Shown here: piece by piece, positions 44,567-54,095 of the stretch
How positions within the stretch are numbered: the first letter of the stretch is position 1
How the letters are laid out: every line of letters starts with the position of its first letter
Source of the DNA: Bacteroidota bacterium
GTDB lineage: Bacteria > Bacteroidota > Bacteroidia > Bacteroidales > Prolixibacteraceae
DNA length: 64,000 nucleotides
Direction: 5' to 3'
Assembly: GCA_023412195.1 (NCBI GenBank)
Contig: JAEYNZ010000144.1
Coordinates: forward strand, 10,482 to 74,481
The notes under the pieces: model-generated
Told to the model about the DNA's origin: nothing
The model's database searches: none
The model's input: only the letters and a program-made list of their open reading frames with translations
Translations under genes and position numbers: made by a program

Positions 44567-45646
44567 TTAATGTTGTGTGATCTTTAACTTAATTTTATCC
44601 ATACTTTTATAAAGCTCAGTATATTCTTTCAACATATATTCCTCTGCATAACTTGCAATTGCATACTCATGCGTTTTCCGGCTCAGATAATTCAGCTGCC
44701 ATTTATTTTCGAGAAGATTATTTACTGTATCAGCAAGATATTGCGGATCATCTGTCCTTGCATATATCATTTTTTCATTCCAGATTTCATGGAGTGATTC
44801 AATGTCTCCTCCTACCAGGACACAACCTGAAAGGGCAGCTTCAAGGAAAGTATAGCCGAAAGGTTCATATTTTGCCGGCAGTACATAGAGCCACGCCTTC
44901 GAAAGCCATCCTGCTACCTCCTTCTGGCTTAACTGGCCCAACAATGTTACATTTGCCGGCAGATTATTTTCATTTAACCCGTTATGTTCTCCTGCTATAA
45001 ATATTGGCCATGGTATTTTTTCAGCCGCCTTTAAAAGCAAACTGATGTTTTTGGCTTCATCCCAGATCCTTCCCATGCTGAAGACAATGTTTTCCTTTTT
45101 GCCCCTTTTGAATTGACTGGGATCAATGCCATTATAGATCAGTTTTTTATACCGGAAAGGGCCATAGAATTTTTCAGCAGCATGTATAATAAACCGGCTG
45201 GGTGCTGTAACTACATCAGCCGACTGAATACCTGCCTTGACATGTTCATGATATGTATGCCATGATGCAGGTGCCGGCTCACCTTTTACTGCCTGCCACC
45301 ACGATAAAACACAGGAATGCAGTGTCACAACCACAGGCACCTGCCAGTCGAGGCATCCTAATGTATATGAATTCAGATGCAGGATGTCGGGATTTTCAAT
45401 ATCTCGGAAATTCATCAGCCACTTACCAGTTGCATAAACATTTTTCCATGGATCATCCATCCACTCCTGCCTGGCCACAAAATGCCTGTACCTGATCCCG
45501 TTTAGTTCATCCTTATGAGCAGGGGTCAGGGGATTCCCGATAACTGCCAGCACAACCTCGACCCCATGATTTTTGAGGCCACGGGCCATAGCAAGGGCAT
45601 AGGTCCATACCCCTCCAATATTGTCAGTTGTCATTAATATTTTCAT
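44567..45646 (-). CDS. Glycosyltransferase family 4-like protein
   Basis: A 359-residue retaining-type GT-B enzyme. MKILMTTDNIGGVWTYALA carries the glycine-rich acceptor-domain loop typical of GT4. The linker YNGIDPSQF, the sheet start IVFSMGRIWDEAKN and KYEPFGYTFLEAALSGC (EX7E-type donor site: E-P-F-G...E-A-A) are standard GT4 elements. Its ATG overlaps the stop of the Gfo/Idh/MocA gene by 4 bp, so the two are translationally coupled. It is probably cytosolic or membrane-associated. The sugar is unknown. Confidence 0.88.
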   Translation of the reverse strand: MKILMTTDNIGGVWTYALAMARGLKNHGVEVVLAVIGNPLTPAHKDELNGIRYRHFVARQEWMDDPWKNVYATGKWLMNFRDIENPDILHLNSYTLGCLDWQVPVVVTLHSCVLSWWQAVKGEPAPASWHTYHEHVKAGIQSADVVTAPSRFIIHAAEKFYGPFRYKKLIYNGIDPSQFKRGKKENIVFSMGRIWDEAKNISLLLKAAEKIPWPIFIAGEHNGLNENNLPANVTLLGQLSQKEVAGWLSKAWLYVLPAKYEPFGYTFLEAALSGCVLVGGDIESLHEIWNEKMIYARTDDPQYLADTVNNLLENKWQLNYLSRKTHEYAIASYAEEYMLKEYTELYKSMDKIKLKITQH

Positions 45647-46668
45647 TCACCCGCTGTTCGTCTGTATATACTGTCGATTACTGCTGCCACCTTTTCATAA
45701 CTTGTTACCTCCTCATCAAAACCTGAAGATTCCTGAAGCTTTTTTGCCCAGGCTACCAATGCTCTTCCGCCCCATTCATCAGGGGGAGAACTGATAATTG
45801 CCGATGAGGTGCCGTGATTCAGCCGTGCCTCAAAATCATAAAAAGAACCGTTTACATTTGCAAATACTGCTGAAGCCTTAGTCCCGTAAAATGCTGCTTT
45901 AATTTTGGCATCCCTTCCTGCCGGAAGGTTCCAGCTGCAAGTAAGCCTGATTACAGAACCTGACGATGTTTTAATCTGGGCAGAAGCAAAATCTTCACTG
46001 GTGGCAGAAGGATCAAATATTTCCTTTCCCCCTGATGTCAAAAACGAACTGACATTTTTGATATCAGGAAAATCCATCATCCACAGGGCCAGGTCAACCA
46101 GATGGATTCCCAAATCAATAACACAACCACCTCCTGACAGCCTCGGGCTATAAAACCATGCCTTATCAGGACCATAGGCATTGTGAAAAACAAGATCGGC
46201 TGCATATACTTCTCCAAGTTCACCTTCACGCACCAGATGTTCAATCTGCTGTATTCCGTGAGTGTACCGGTATGACAGATCAATACCAAGAAGTTTGTTA
46301 TGTTTTCTTGCCATTGCAATGATTTCCCCGCTTTCAATAGCAGTACGTGCCAGCGGTTTCTGACAAAATACAGGAATCCCCCTGCTTAATGCAAGCAGGC
46401 TTTGCTCATAATGCATGGCACTTGGAGTAGCTATTACAATTCCATCAGGATGAGATTCCAGCATCTCTTCCAAAGAGCCGAAAATTTCTGCTCCGCCAGC
46501 TGCTTCTTTTGCCCTTGATGCATTTTCCGGCAATGTGTCACAAACACCTGCAGCTGTGCAGATATCTTTTTCAATAAGGTATTTCATCCGGTTCAAACCG
46601 ATCCAACCGGTTCCTAAAAAACCCAGGCGCGGCTTAACATCTGTATTTGCAAAGGTAAATTCATCCAT
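45643..46668 (-). CDS. Gfo/Idh/MocA-family oxidoreductase
   Basis: A 341-residue NAD(P)-dependent sugar oxidoreductase. The Rossmann motif is GFLGTGWIG (16-24). IATPSAMHYEQSLLALSRG and FCQKPLAR (the EKP-like catalytic Lys) follow, and the C-terminal sheet domain begins near GELGEVYAADL with a HLVDLALWMM dehydratase-like helix. No signal peptide is present. In this cluster it probably oxidises or reduces a nucleotide-linked or free sugar; inositol-type substrates are an alternative. It is flanked by the MDR dehydrogenase (14 bp upstream) and the GT4 gene (4-bp overlap downstream). Confidence 0.88.
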   Translation of the reverse strand: MDEFTFANTDVKPRLGFLGTGWIGLNRMKYLIEKDICTAAGVCDTLPENASRAKEAAGGAEIFGSLEEMLESHPDGIVIATPSAMHYEQSLLALSRGIPVFCQKPLARTAIESGEIIAMARKHNKLLGIDLSYRYTHGIQQIEHLVREGELGEVYAADLVFHNAYGPDKAWFYSPRLSGGGCVIDLGIHLVDLALWMMDFPDIKNVSSFLTSGGKEIFDPSATSEDFASAQIKTSSGSVIRLTCSWNLPAGRDAKIKAAFYGTKASAVFANVNGSFYDFEARLNHGTSSAIISSPPDEWGGRALVAWAKKLQESSGFDEEVTSYEKVAAVIDSIYRRTAGE

Positions 46669-46682
46669 TTATTACGGTTTTC

Positions 46683-47636
46683 TTATGAGTACACAATAAC
46701 ACCCTTTAAAAAGCCTTCTGGTTTCTGCTCAAGAAAATTAAATGCCTTGTTGATATCCCGGAAATCGAAATGATGTGTTATCAGGTTCTCCGGCCTGAGG
46801 ATTCCCTTTTCTGCAAGCTTGATTGCCTCTTTTAAACCACTGATATATATTAGTGGATCACGTTCATGAGCATTTATTACATCGAGTGCTTTCCAGTTCC
46901 ACTGCTGTAAGTTGATATTCCTGATGCCATCCTGATGATATCCGGCAATAATCAACTTTCCGTAATCTGATATAATTTCAGTGGCAAGGTCAATTCCGCT
47001 CTGCACGCCTGTAGCCTCTATCACTCGTTGCACTCCCCGGGGAGCCAGTTTAAAAATCTCTTCTTTTGCCTGCCAGACCTCGTTAAACTTTACAAGATGT
47101 CCGGCACCCGAGATTTCAGCAAACTGAAGGGAAGACTTCCTGCGGGATACAGCAATAACTTCTGCACCTGCATGTTTCAGTAACTGAATCAGCAGGCACC
47201 CAATAAAACCTGCCCCGATTACGACTACAGGCTGATCTTCTTTAATATCGGAGCGCCTGATTATATTCACAGCACAGGCCAGGGGTTCACCGGGAAACGG
47301 CTTGCCATCAAAAGAATCAGGTAGTTTTACAACATTCGACATGTGCGTTTTATCATATTGTGCATATGCATGATACGACAGCAGAGCCACCTTGTCGCCC
47401 TTCACAAGTCCTTTTACCATGCTTCCCGTGCTCTCAACAATCCCATAGCCCTCATGCCCGGGAGCACCTGGTTCAAAAGGATAATTAAACCATGGCCTTC
47501 CTTCCCACACAGGAAGATTGGAAACACAAACGCCTGTGCCTCCTAATTTAACCAGAACCTCTTCCAATCCGGGTTCAGGAAGTGGAGCACTCACAATTTT
47601 GATTTGTTTTGGTCCCTGAATAACAGATGCTTCCAT
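46683..47636 (-). CDS. Medium-chain alcohol/sorbitol dehydrogenase-like (MDR family)
   Basis: The 317-residue protein has the MDR order: GroES-like domain with GVCVSN and GAPGHEGYG (catalytic zinc region), then a Rossmann domain with VIGAGFIGCLLIQ. It ends with ALDVINAHERDP and FNFLEQKPEG. At 317 residues it is shorter than usual (about 340-350) and shows no four-cysteine structural-zinc loop in the expected place. The catalytic site keeps GHE. It may oxidise or reduce a sugar alcohol in the same pathway as the neighbouring Gfo/Idh/MocA enzyme. It is 12 bp downstream of the fusion gene. Confidence 0.82.
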   Translation of the reverse strand: MEASVIQGPKQIKIVSAPLPEPGLEEVLVKLGGTGVCVSNLPVWEGRPWFNYPFEPGAPGHEGYGIVESTGSMVKGLVKGDKVALLSYHAYAQYDKTHMSNVVKLPDSFDGKPFPGEPLACAVNIIRRSDIKEDQPVVVIGAGFIGCLLIQLLKHAGAEVIAVSRRKSSLQFAEISGAGHLVKFNEVWQAKEEIFKLAPRGVQRVIEATGVQSGIDLATEIISDYGKLIIAGYHQDGIRNINLQQWNWKALDVINAHERDPLIYISGLKEAIKLAEKGILRPENLITHHFDFRDINKAFNFLEQKPEGFLKGVIVYS

Positions 47637-47648
47637 ATTTTCAATTCT

Positions 47649-49709
47649 TTAGGAGATATATGATTTTTCAGTCAGAAAAAAGAGCCGGCTTCCAGTTCCA
47701 TTAAAATTGGCCTTAAGCCATTCATACAGCTTTAATATTCCTTCTTTATAAGTATTTTCCGGTCTCCATCCGGTTGCCCTTAGAAATTTTGTAAAATCCG
47801 ACACATAATATTTCTGATCACCCTTACGCCAGTCCTGAAGTTCAAATGCGATTTTTTCTTTCTGAAGAAATTCAAGCATTTTGATTAACTCCAGCAGACT
47901 GATCACATTTGAGGGGCCACCGCCCATGTTAAAGACCTCCCCTTTCAGTTCATCTGCTTTTGACCATGCCAGCATGAATGCATTTACCAGATCATCTATA
48001 TATAAAATATCCCTCACCTGCATTCCATCGCCATAAAGTGTAATCTTTTCTCCCGCAAGTGCCTTCAGCATGAAATGAGCTACCCACCCCTGATCTTCCG
48101 TACCAAACTGGTGAGGACCATAAATGCAACTCATTCTGAAAACTGCCGTCCTGAGGCCATAACTTCTGGCATAATCAAGCACATACTGATCGGCTGCCCC
48201 TTTTGAACTCCCATAAGGACTATGAAAATCCAGGTTGCGGCTTTCATTTATCCCATGCTTCTCCATCATTTCATCTTCCGGATAATACCGTGTTGAATTT
48301 GCCTTTAACTGAACATCCTCAAGTTCACCATAAACCTTATTGGTAGAGGTAAAAATCAAAGAAGGCTTGTGTGACGAATTTCTGATGGCCTCCAGCACAT
48401 TTAATGTACCTTTAAGGTTCACATCGTAATCAAAAACAGGGTAATAAAGGCTGGTTGTGACTGCAACCTGGGCAGCAAAATGAAAAATATGAGAGGCATC
48501 ATTCACTGCCTGTTCTACGGCATACTGATCACGTACATCAGCAATTACAGCACGTACCTGAGGATGCATTGATTTAAGCCATGCAAGGTTCTTTTCAACA
48601 CCTGGTCGCGACAGGTTGTCAAAAATTGTAACTCCGTATCCATCATTCAAAAGCCGGTGGGCAACATTTGTTCCGATAAAGCCTGCTCCACCTGTAATAA
48701 CAACCTGCTTTTTGTTACTTTTTACAACAGCTGGGACCTGTTCTGTTATCCATGCGTTATCAATAACATTCCTGATGCCTCCTGCAGCCCAAAGTCTGTA
48801 TAGAAGTTTTTTTCTTCCATCCGCTGTTATCAGCCCGAAATGATACTCCCGTTCATCAAAATGAAATCCGTCCACTGTTGAAATACGTGGCGACAAATCC
48901 TTGCATGAATACCAATAAACCCTATCTACTGCTACTTCAAGCATCTGCTGAAAATTTTCAACCTGCTTCCGTTCATCATGCTTCCAGGTTGAGTACCCGG
49001 TTTCGGTTATCCAGATTTCCTGCTTCAGCCCAAAGCTGTATAATACTTCCTTTATTTTCTCTATATTTTTCTTCCATCCTTTCCAATGGACATCAAAAAC
49101 ATCGGGAAAACCATGAATACCTATGACATCAATGAACTGAAGGGCATTTTTTGATGCAATATGCTTCAGCCAGTTGGGATCGATCGGGCTCATACCTCCC
49201 AATACTGTTTTTTTTCCCAGCTGCTTTGCCCAATACGATGCCATGCTGATCATCGATACAAATTGGTCCCATGATTCATCCAGCATATAATCATATTCAC
49301 TGATATTGTTGGGCTCATTCCAAAGCTCTACATATTCAAAATGTTGTCCATATTTCTTCAGGATTAAATCAATAAAATCGGCATAATCCTTAGGATTTTT
49401 CGGAGGGGACGAAACTTTTTCCTCGACTCCGATTGAAGGAGGGGTATATAAAAAACATGGCAGTATTGAGAAATGATCCGACAAATAGGGGATCAGCCAG
49501 TCATACCACTGCTCGCCATTTTCAGTAAAATAATCAGCCCAGGAAATTCCGGTACGAAGGTGTTCAACACCCAGTTGCCTTAAGTCATTCACCGTTTCTT
49601 CAACATAATTGAAATCATTTATGTGAAACCATTCAAGAATACCAATAACCGGTATATTTTCAATCTTACGGGGTTGCAACCGGCTGCCGTTTTTTGTGTG
49701 TTTGTCCAT
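47649..49709 (-). CDS. Fusion: glycoside-hydrolase-like barrel plus nucleotide-sugar epimerase (SDR)
   Basis: One continuous 686-residue frame with two domains. Residues about 18-300 form a clan-A-like barrel: ELWNEPNN gives acid/base E132 and IWITETGYS gives nucleophile E236, as in GH39-like enzymes. No signal peptide is present, so it would act in the cytosol. From residue 334 an extended SDR begins with VVITGGAGFIG (NAD loop 340-346), STNKVYGE and YGSSK (Tyr-x3-Lys), closest in look to CDP-paratose 2-epimerase and related sugar epimerases. Barrel and epimerase may act in turn on one sugar. It is 25 bp downstream of another epimerase gene. Confidence 0.85.
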   Translation of the reverse strand: MDKHTKNGSRLQPRKIENIPVIGILEWFHINDFNYVEETVNDLRQLGVEHLRTGISWADYFTENGEQWYDWLIPYLSDHFSILPCFLYTPPSIGVEEKVSSPPKNPKDYADFIDLILKKYGQHFEYVELWNEPNNISEYDYMLDESWDQFVSMISMASYWAKQLGKKTVLGGMSPIDPNWLKHIASKNALQFIDVIGIHGFPDVFDVHWKGWKKNIEKIKEVLYSFGLKQEIWITETGYSTWKHDERKQVENFQQMLEVAVDRVYWYSCKDLSPRISTVDGFHFDEREYHFGLITADGRKKLLYRLWAAGGIRNVIDNAWITEQVPAVVKSNKKQVVITGGAGFIGTNVAHRLLNDGYGVTIFDNLSRPGVEKNLAWLKSMHPQVRAVIADVRDQYAVEQAVNDASHIFHFAAQVAVTTSLYYPVFDYDVNLKGTLNVLEAIRNSSHKPSLIFTSTNKVYGELEDVQLKANSTRYYPEDEMMEKHGINESRNLDFHSPYGSSKGAADQYVLDYARSYGLRTAVFRMSCIYGPHQFGTEDQGWVAHFMLKALAGEKITLYGDGMQVRDILYIDDLVNAFMLAWSKADELKGEVFNMGGGPSNVISLLELIKMLEFLQKEKIAFELQDWRKGDQKYYVSDFTKFLRATGWRPENTYKEGILKLYEWLKANFNGTGSRLFFLTEKSYIS

Positions 49710-49734
49710 TATTATATTTTTTCGTTCTGTATTG

Positions 49735-50853
49735 CTAAATTGCCAGTCCCCGCTTCAACAGTTCCTGGGCTGCAAGGTCTACCTTATCGGAAGCTTCCTG
49801 CCCTTCGAGCCATTGGGCCAGTTCTGCAAGTCCATCTTTAAGGTCTACTTCAGGAGTAAACCCAATCAACTCCCTGGCTCTTTGAGTATCTGCAAAACAA
49901 TGACGTATATCTCCTGCACGGTATTTTCCGGTCAGATCAGGTCGGATATGGGTTTTCCCCATTACCTCAGCAAGTTTTTGAGCTAAAAAGTTGATGGTGT
50001 AATCATTCCCGCTTCCGATATTGATAACTTTTCCGTTTCCTTTTTCTGCCTCTCCTGCCAGCATGCATGCCCGGGCTACATCCTTTACATGAATAAAATC
50101 CCTTTTTTGATTCCCGTCTTCAAAAATAACGGGAGGCTTTTCATTCAAATATCTTGACGCAAATATGGCAAGTACACCTGTATAGGGATTTGAAAGCGCC
50201 TGACGGGTACCATAAACATTAAAAAACCGAAGTGCCACCACAGGAATATTGTAGGCACGGCCTATCAGCAGGCTCATTTGCTCCTGATCATATTTCGACA
50301 AAGCGTAAACCGAACCAAGTACAGGTTGCTTTGATTCACTTGTGGGAATGGGCTGCAGTTTTTCCCCATCCTCATCATATAGTTCCCATTTGCCCTTCTT
50401 TAAATCAGAAATACGGCGTTCAAAACCTGAAACACATTCTCCACGGCTGGTTCGATATAATCCTTCGCCATAGACGCTCATGCTTGAAGCCACTACCAGC
50501 TTCTCAACAGGATTTTCTACAAGAGCTTCAAGGAAAACAGCTGTTCCAAGGTTATTAACATCGGTATATGAAGCCATTTCGTACATGCTCTGCCCTACTC
50601 CCACACTGGCTGCAAAATGATACACCACATCAATGCCTCTCAAGGCTTTCTTTACAGCCTCCTTTTCCCTTACATCACCTATAATAAGTTCAACTTCACT
50701 GTTCAGATATACAGGCCTTTCACAATCAGCGCCATGTACCTGTTCATTCAGGTTATCCAAAACCCTTACGGAATATCCGTTTTCGAGTAATCTGTCACAT
50801 AGGTGGGAACCAATAAAACCTGCTCCGCCGGTGATTAACATTTTCTTGTTCAT
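49735..50853 (-). CDS. NAD-dependent nucleotide-sugar epimerase (extended SDR)
   Basis: The 372-residue protein begins MNKKMLITGGAGFIGSHL. The active site shows SSMSVYG and YALSKYDQ (Tyr-x3-Lys), and FNVYGTRQ with VINIGSGNDYTI are substrate-loop features of UDP-glucose 4-epimerase and dTDP-rhamnose 4-epimerase-like enzymes. A central acidic stretch (ISDLKKGKWELYDEDGE) is longer than in GalE and closer to the dTDP-L-rhamnose 4-epimerase type. A TTG start 15 bases upstream is possible; the ATG at 50853 is preferred. It opens the tight run of genes that follows. The 186-bp gap upstream likely holds its promoter, but no clear -7 element was found. Confidence 0.87.
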   Translation of the reverse strand: MNKKMLITGGAGFIGSHLCDRLLENGYSVRVLDNLNEQVHGADCERPVYLNSEVELIIGDVREKEAVKKALRGIDVVYHFAASVGVGQSMYEMASYTDVNNLGTAVFLEALVENPVEKLVVASSMSVYGEGLYRTSRGECVSGFERRISDLKKGKWELYDEDGEKLQPIPTSESKQPVLGSVYALSKYDQEQMSLLIGRAYNIPVVALRFFNVYGTRQALSNPYTGVLAIFASRYLNEKPPVIFEDGNQKRDFIHVKDVARACMLAGEAEKGNGKVINIGSGNDYTINFLAQKLAEVMGKTHIRPDLTGKYRAGDIRHCFADTQRARELIGFTPEVDLKDGLAELAQWLEGQEASDKVDLAAQELLKRGLAI

Positions 50854-51039
50854 AAATATAAAAATCAATGCTGAAATCTTCCTGCACTACAACCATACCA
50901 TATAAACTTCTTCATCTTCCTGCATTCTAAAGTATGCTAGTACAGACATATATCTTAGAACTGCTGTATTATAACTTATGGGGAAATATGTCACGTTTAT
51001 GGGTAGATGATTCTCATATAGAAAATATCAATTCAAACT

Positions 51040-51729
51040 TCATAATGTTTGTCCCGATGGCCTGATGATGATTTGATGAATGGCTGTATTGTCCCGCTGC
51101 TGCAGCGCAAAAGCAACTGCTCCTGCAACTTCTTCAGGATCAAGCGCTCCCCATCCTATACTTTCAACAGTTTGGCTGCCGGAAATCATTTCCCTGAAAA
51201 AGGAGGTTTGAACAACTCCCGCCGAAATCACTGTCACCCGGATATCCGGTAGTTCCTCCTGTCGTAAGGTTTCAGCAATGGTATCAAGAGCACTTTTTGT
51301 AGCAGAATATACACCACCATAAGGATATGGATGTGTTGATGAAACAGAAGAAATAAATATAACGTTCCCCTTTTGCATAAATGGAAGCACAGCCCTTAAT
51401 ACCCGTAATGTTCCGCAGATATTTAAATTGATAACTTCAAACCATTTTTCAGGATCGCCTTCTCTCAGCTTCTCATGAATTCCCTTCCCTGCATTCAAAA
51501 CAAGAACTTCAGGAATGCCTGAAACCTGGACAAGTCTGCTCAGTTCCATAATGTGGTTCCTGTTGGTTACATCACATTTGTGGTAAATGCAATTACCAGG
51601 CACATCACCAACGGGTGACCGGATATCCGCATTGATTACCTTATACGATTCTCCGGCCAGCCTGGCAGCTATAGCACGTCCTATTCCGGAACTTCCTCCT
51701 GTCACAACGGCCAACGGCTGTTTATTCAT
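51040..51729 (-). CDS. Short-chain dehydrogenase/reductase (classical SDR)
   Basis: The 229-residue protein shows TGGSSGIG (10-17), NAG in VLNAGKG, catalytic serine in ISSVSS and YSATK (Tyr-x3-Lys), all normal for a classical NAD(P) SDR. The C-terminus is short. It lies 186 bp upstream of the epimerase on the same strand, so it may belong to the glycan cluster or be transcribed alone. The substrate is unknown. Confidence 0.88.
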   Translation of the reverse strand: MNKQPLAVVTGGSSGIGRAIAARLAGESYKVINADIRSPVGDVPGNCIYHKCDVTNRNHIMELSRLVQVSGIPEVLVLNAGKGIHEKLREGDPEKWFEVINLNICGTLRVLRAVLPFMQKGNVIFISSVSSTHPYPYGGVYSATKSALDTIAETLRQEELPDIRVTVISAGVVQTSFFREMISGSQTVESIGWGALDPEEVAGAVAFALQQRDNTAIHQIIIRPSGQTL

Positions 51730-51868
51730 TCCTTATAATTATGAAGATGATTTCTCATCAATGCAAATACTTAACCATTTATATTCTTCAAGTGCTTGTA
51801 TACTGCTGGAACATTTTTTGAATCTCCAACCCTGAAATTTCCATACATTCATTTAAATTATAAATATT

Positions 51869-52144
51869 ATGTCAGAGTCGAAATTAACAACAGATCACCA
51901 GGAAATTCAAAAATGGGTGGAAGCACGCGGCGGAAAGCCTTCAGTGGTAAGAGGAACTGAAGATAACGAAGAATTGGAAGGACTGCTCCGTATCAGGTTT
52001 TCTGATGAAAGCAAAGACAATTTAAAAGCAATAGGCTGGGATAAGTTCTTCGAAACCTTCGAGGATAAAAAACTTGCTTTTCTATACCAGGATAAAACAT
52101 CGGATAACAAGGAAAGCCGGTTTTTTAAGTTTGTTAACCGCTGA
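51869..52144 (+). CDS. Small conserved protein of the RGGxP type, function unknown
   Basis: A 91-residue soluble protein. The N-terminus HQEIQKWVEARGGKPSVVRG and the core LRIRFSDES, IGWDKFFETFEDKKLAFLYQ with an FFKFVNR ending resemble small bacterial proteins that databases sometimes mislabel as glucan branching enzymes. No catalytic motif is visible. It is divergent from the SDR gene (139 bp apart) and followed by a terminator, so it is probably a single-gene unit. Its charged, compact make-up suits a stress or regulatory small protein, but nothing shows this. Confidence 0.75.
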   Translation: MSESKLTTDHQEIQKWVEARGGKPSVVRGTEDNEELEGLLRIRFSDESKDNLKAIGWDKFFETFEDKKLAFLYQDKTSDNKESRFFKFVNR

Positions 52145-52547
52145 AGTTATTTTTTGGCTTAAAAATTATTTTATGCTTTAATAAGCCTGTTTCGCAATCC
52201 ACACTCGAAACAGGTTTCTTGTTTTTTAGTGGATGAATAATTGAAAATTTATATAAGAAGAAGTGCTGCCACGTGCTAGTGTTGAAATTCCAGTTCCTTT
52301 TTAAGAATTGACCTCTCCTTTTAAAAATTTTGATCTGTTTGTTTTTTCAATAAGATTTCTTTCCTCAACCTAATGATAAATAAGGCAAAATCAATATTTT
52401 TAGCAAAAGTTTCAGGAGAGATCAGGTACATTAGCATTATATTTTCATGAAGGGAAATTTAAATGAAGAACTTTATCACATATTATACAAGCTGATATTA
52501 TGGGATTTAGTATCTCTTTTTTTATCAAACCAATCTAAATCAAACGG
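52145..52547 (+). other. 403-bp intergenic region before the GH20 gene
   Basis: It contains the terminator of the small gene at its start and then AT-rich sequence without a recognisable gene. No clear TAnnTTTG element was found before the GH20 start. Confidence 0.6.
52184..52228 (+). terminator. Intrinsic terminator after the small RGGxP gene
   Basis: CCTGTTTCG (52186-52194) pairs with CGAAACAGG (52206-52214), followed by TTTCTTGTTTTTT. Confidence 0.8.
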
Positions 52548-54095
52548 ATGAAAAACAAAATTCTTTTTTTATTAGCTGCTGTAGTCTGTATTATGACAAT
52601 CTCATGCAACAGGAAACCGGCAACAGATCTTTCGGAAACTGCGTTTATTCCGGTTCCTGCTTCCGTAACTGCAGATGGCGGCACATTTACATTTGATAAT
52701 TCCATTGCTGTATTTTATCATGAAAATACAGAAGGCCTTAAACAAATCGGAGGATTTATGGCTGGTGAAATAAACCGGATATTTAATTTTCTGCCCAGAG
52801 TGGTTGAAGTGAGTGAAATGCCCCGCAGAAAAGGTATTTATCTGGTGCCTCCGGTAAATGAGGAGAATTTGGGCAATGAAGGCTATATTCTCACCCTTGG
52901 CAAGAACATGATAACAATTACGGCAAACAGTCCTGCCGGTTATTTTTATGGTGTACAGACCCTGCTGCAGGTTCTGCCTGCTGATGGCCGCCGGACAGGT
53001 TCAGCTGACCTGGCAACAGGTACCATTCACGACTTCCCCGCTTATGAATACCGTGGAGCTATGCTCGATGTTGCGAGGCACTTCTTTAAAGTGGAGGACG
53101 TAAAACGATATATCGATTTTCTGGCAACATACAAAATGAACGCACTTCATCTGCACCTTTCAGATGACCAGGGCTGGCGCATTGAAATCAAATCATGGCC
53201 AAATCTTACTGAAATAGGGGGAAGCACCCAGGTAGGCGGCGGTGAGGGTGGTTTTTATACCCAGGAAGATTATGCTGAAATCGTCCGGTATGCGCAATCA
53301 AAATTCATCACCATTATTCCTGAAATTGATATGCCGGGGCATACAAATTCGGCACTTGCATCCTATCCTGAACTTAACTGCGATGGTAAGGCAACAGAAT
53401 TATATACAGGAACAAAAGTGGGATTCAGCACCCTTTGCACCGGAAAAGAGATTACCTATCAGTTTGTCGGCGATGTGGTCCGTGAAATTGCTGCATTAAC
53501 ACCGGGCCCTTTTTTCCATATCGGTGGTGATGAATCGCATGTTACCCCGCATGACGATTATGTGTATTTCATCAACCGGGTGCAGGATATAGTTGTCTCA
53601 CATGGCAAAAGAGTGATCGGATGGGATGAGATAGCCAATGCGAAACTTGTGGATCATGCAGTTGTTCAGTTTTGGGCCGATGTGAAAAATACAACCATGG
53701 GAGTGGAACAGGGAGCAAAGGTGATCATGTCGCCGGCCAAAAAGGCCTATCTCGACATGAAATACGATACAACTACACACCTTGGATTGTCATGGGCAGG
53801 ACTCATAGAAGTAGACACAGCTTATATCTGGAATCCTGAGACTTATGTTCAGGGAATTACCCGGGAAAATATTCTTGGTATAGAAGCGCCCCTGTGGTCA
53901 GAAACCATAACCAACATGAAGGAGATTGAAAATATGGTGTTCCCGCGGTTGCCGGGATATGCAGAAATAGGCTGGTCAGCAGCAGAACAGAGGAACTGGA
54001 GCGATTACAGGTACAGACTTGCCAGTCATGGAAAAAGGTTCGAGGCCCTGAGAATAAATTATTACCGGTCACCTTTAGTATCCTGGGGAGATTAA
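52548..54095 (+). CDS. Beta-N-acetylhexosaminidase, GH20 lipoprotein
   Basis: A 515-residue exported enzyme that releases terminal beta-linked GlcNAc or GalNAc by substrate-assisted catalysis. The lipobox is TISC (near Cys20). A GH20b-type alpha/beta domain covers about 35-160. The barrel then shows YRGAMLDVARHFF, HLHLSDDQGWRIEI and HIGGDES, in which D328 and E329 are the catalytic pair. The C-terminal PGYAEIGWS segment is family-typical. Its neighbours are not glycan genes, so it is a stand-alone enzyme, perhaps acting on peptidoglycan, chitin or host-type glycans. Confidence 0.94.
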   Translation: MKNKILFLLAAVVCIMTISCNRKPATDLSETAFIPVPASVTADGGTFTFDNSIAVFYHENTEGLKQIGGFMAGEINRIFNFLPRVVEVSEMPRRKGIYLVPPVNEENLGNEGYILTLGKNMITITANSPAGYFYGVQTLLQVLPADGRRTGSADLATGTIHDFPAYEYRGAMLDVARHFFKVEDVKRYIDFLATYKMNALHLHLSDDQGWRIEIKSWPNLTEIGGSTQVGGGEGGFYTQEDYAEIVRYAQSKFITIIPEIDMPGHTNSALASYPELNCDGKATELYTGTKVGFSTLCTGKEITYQFVGDVVREIAALTPGPFFHIGGDESHVTPHDDYVYFINRVQDIVVSHGKRVIGWDEIANAKLVDHAVVQFWADVKNTTMGVEQGAKVIMSPAKKAYLDMKYDTTTHLGLSWAGLIEVDTAYIWNPETYVQGITRENILGIEAPLWSETITNMKEIENMVFPRLPGYAEIGWSAAEQRNWSDYRYRLASHGKRFEALRINYYRSPLVSWGD

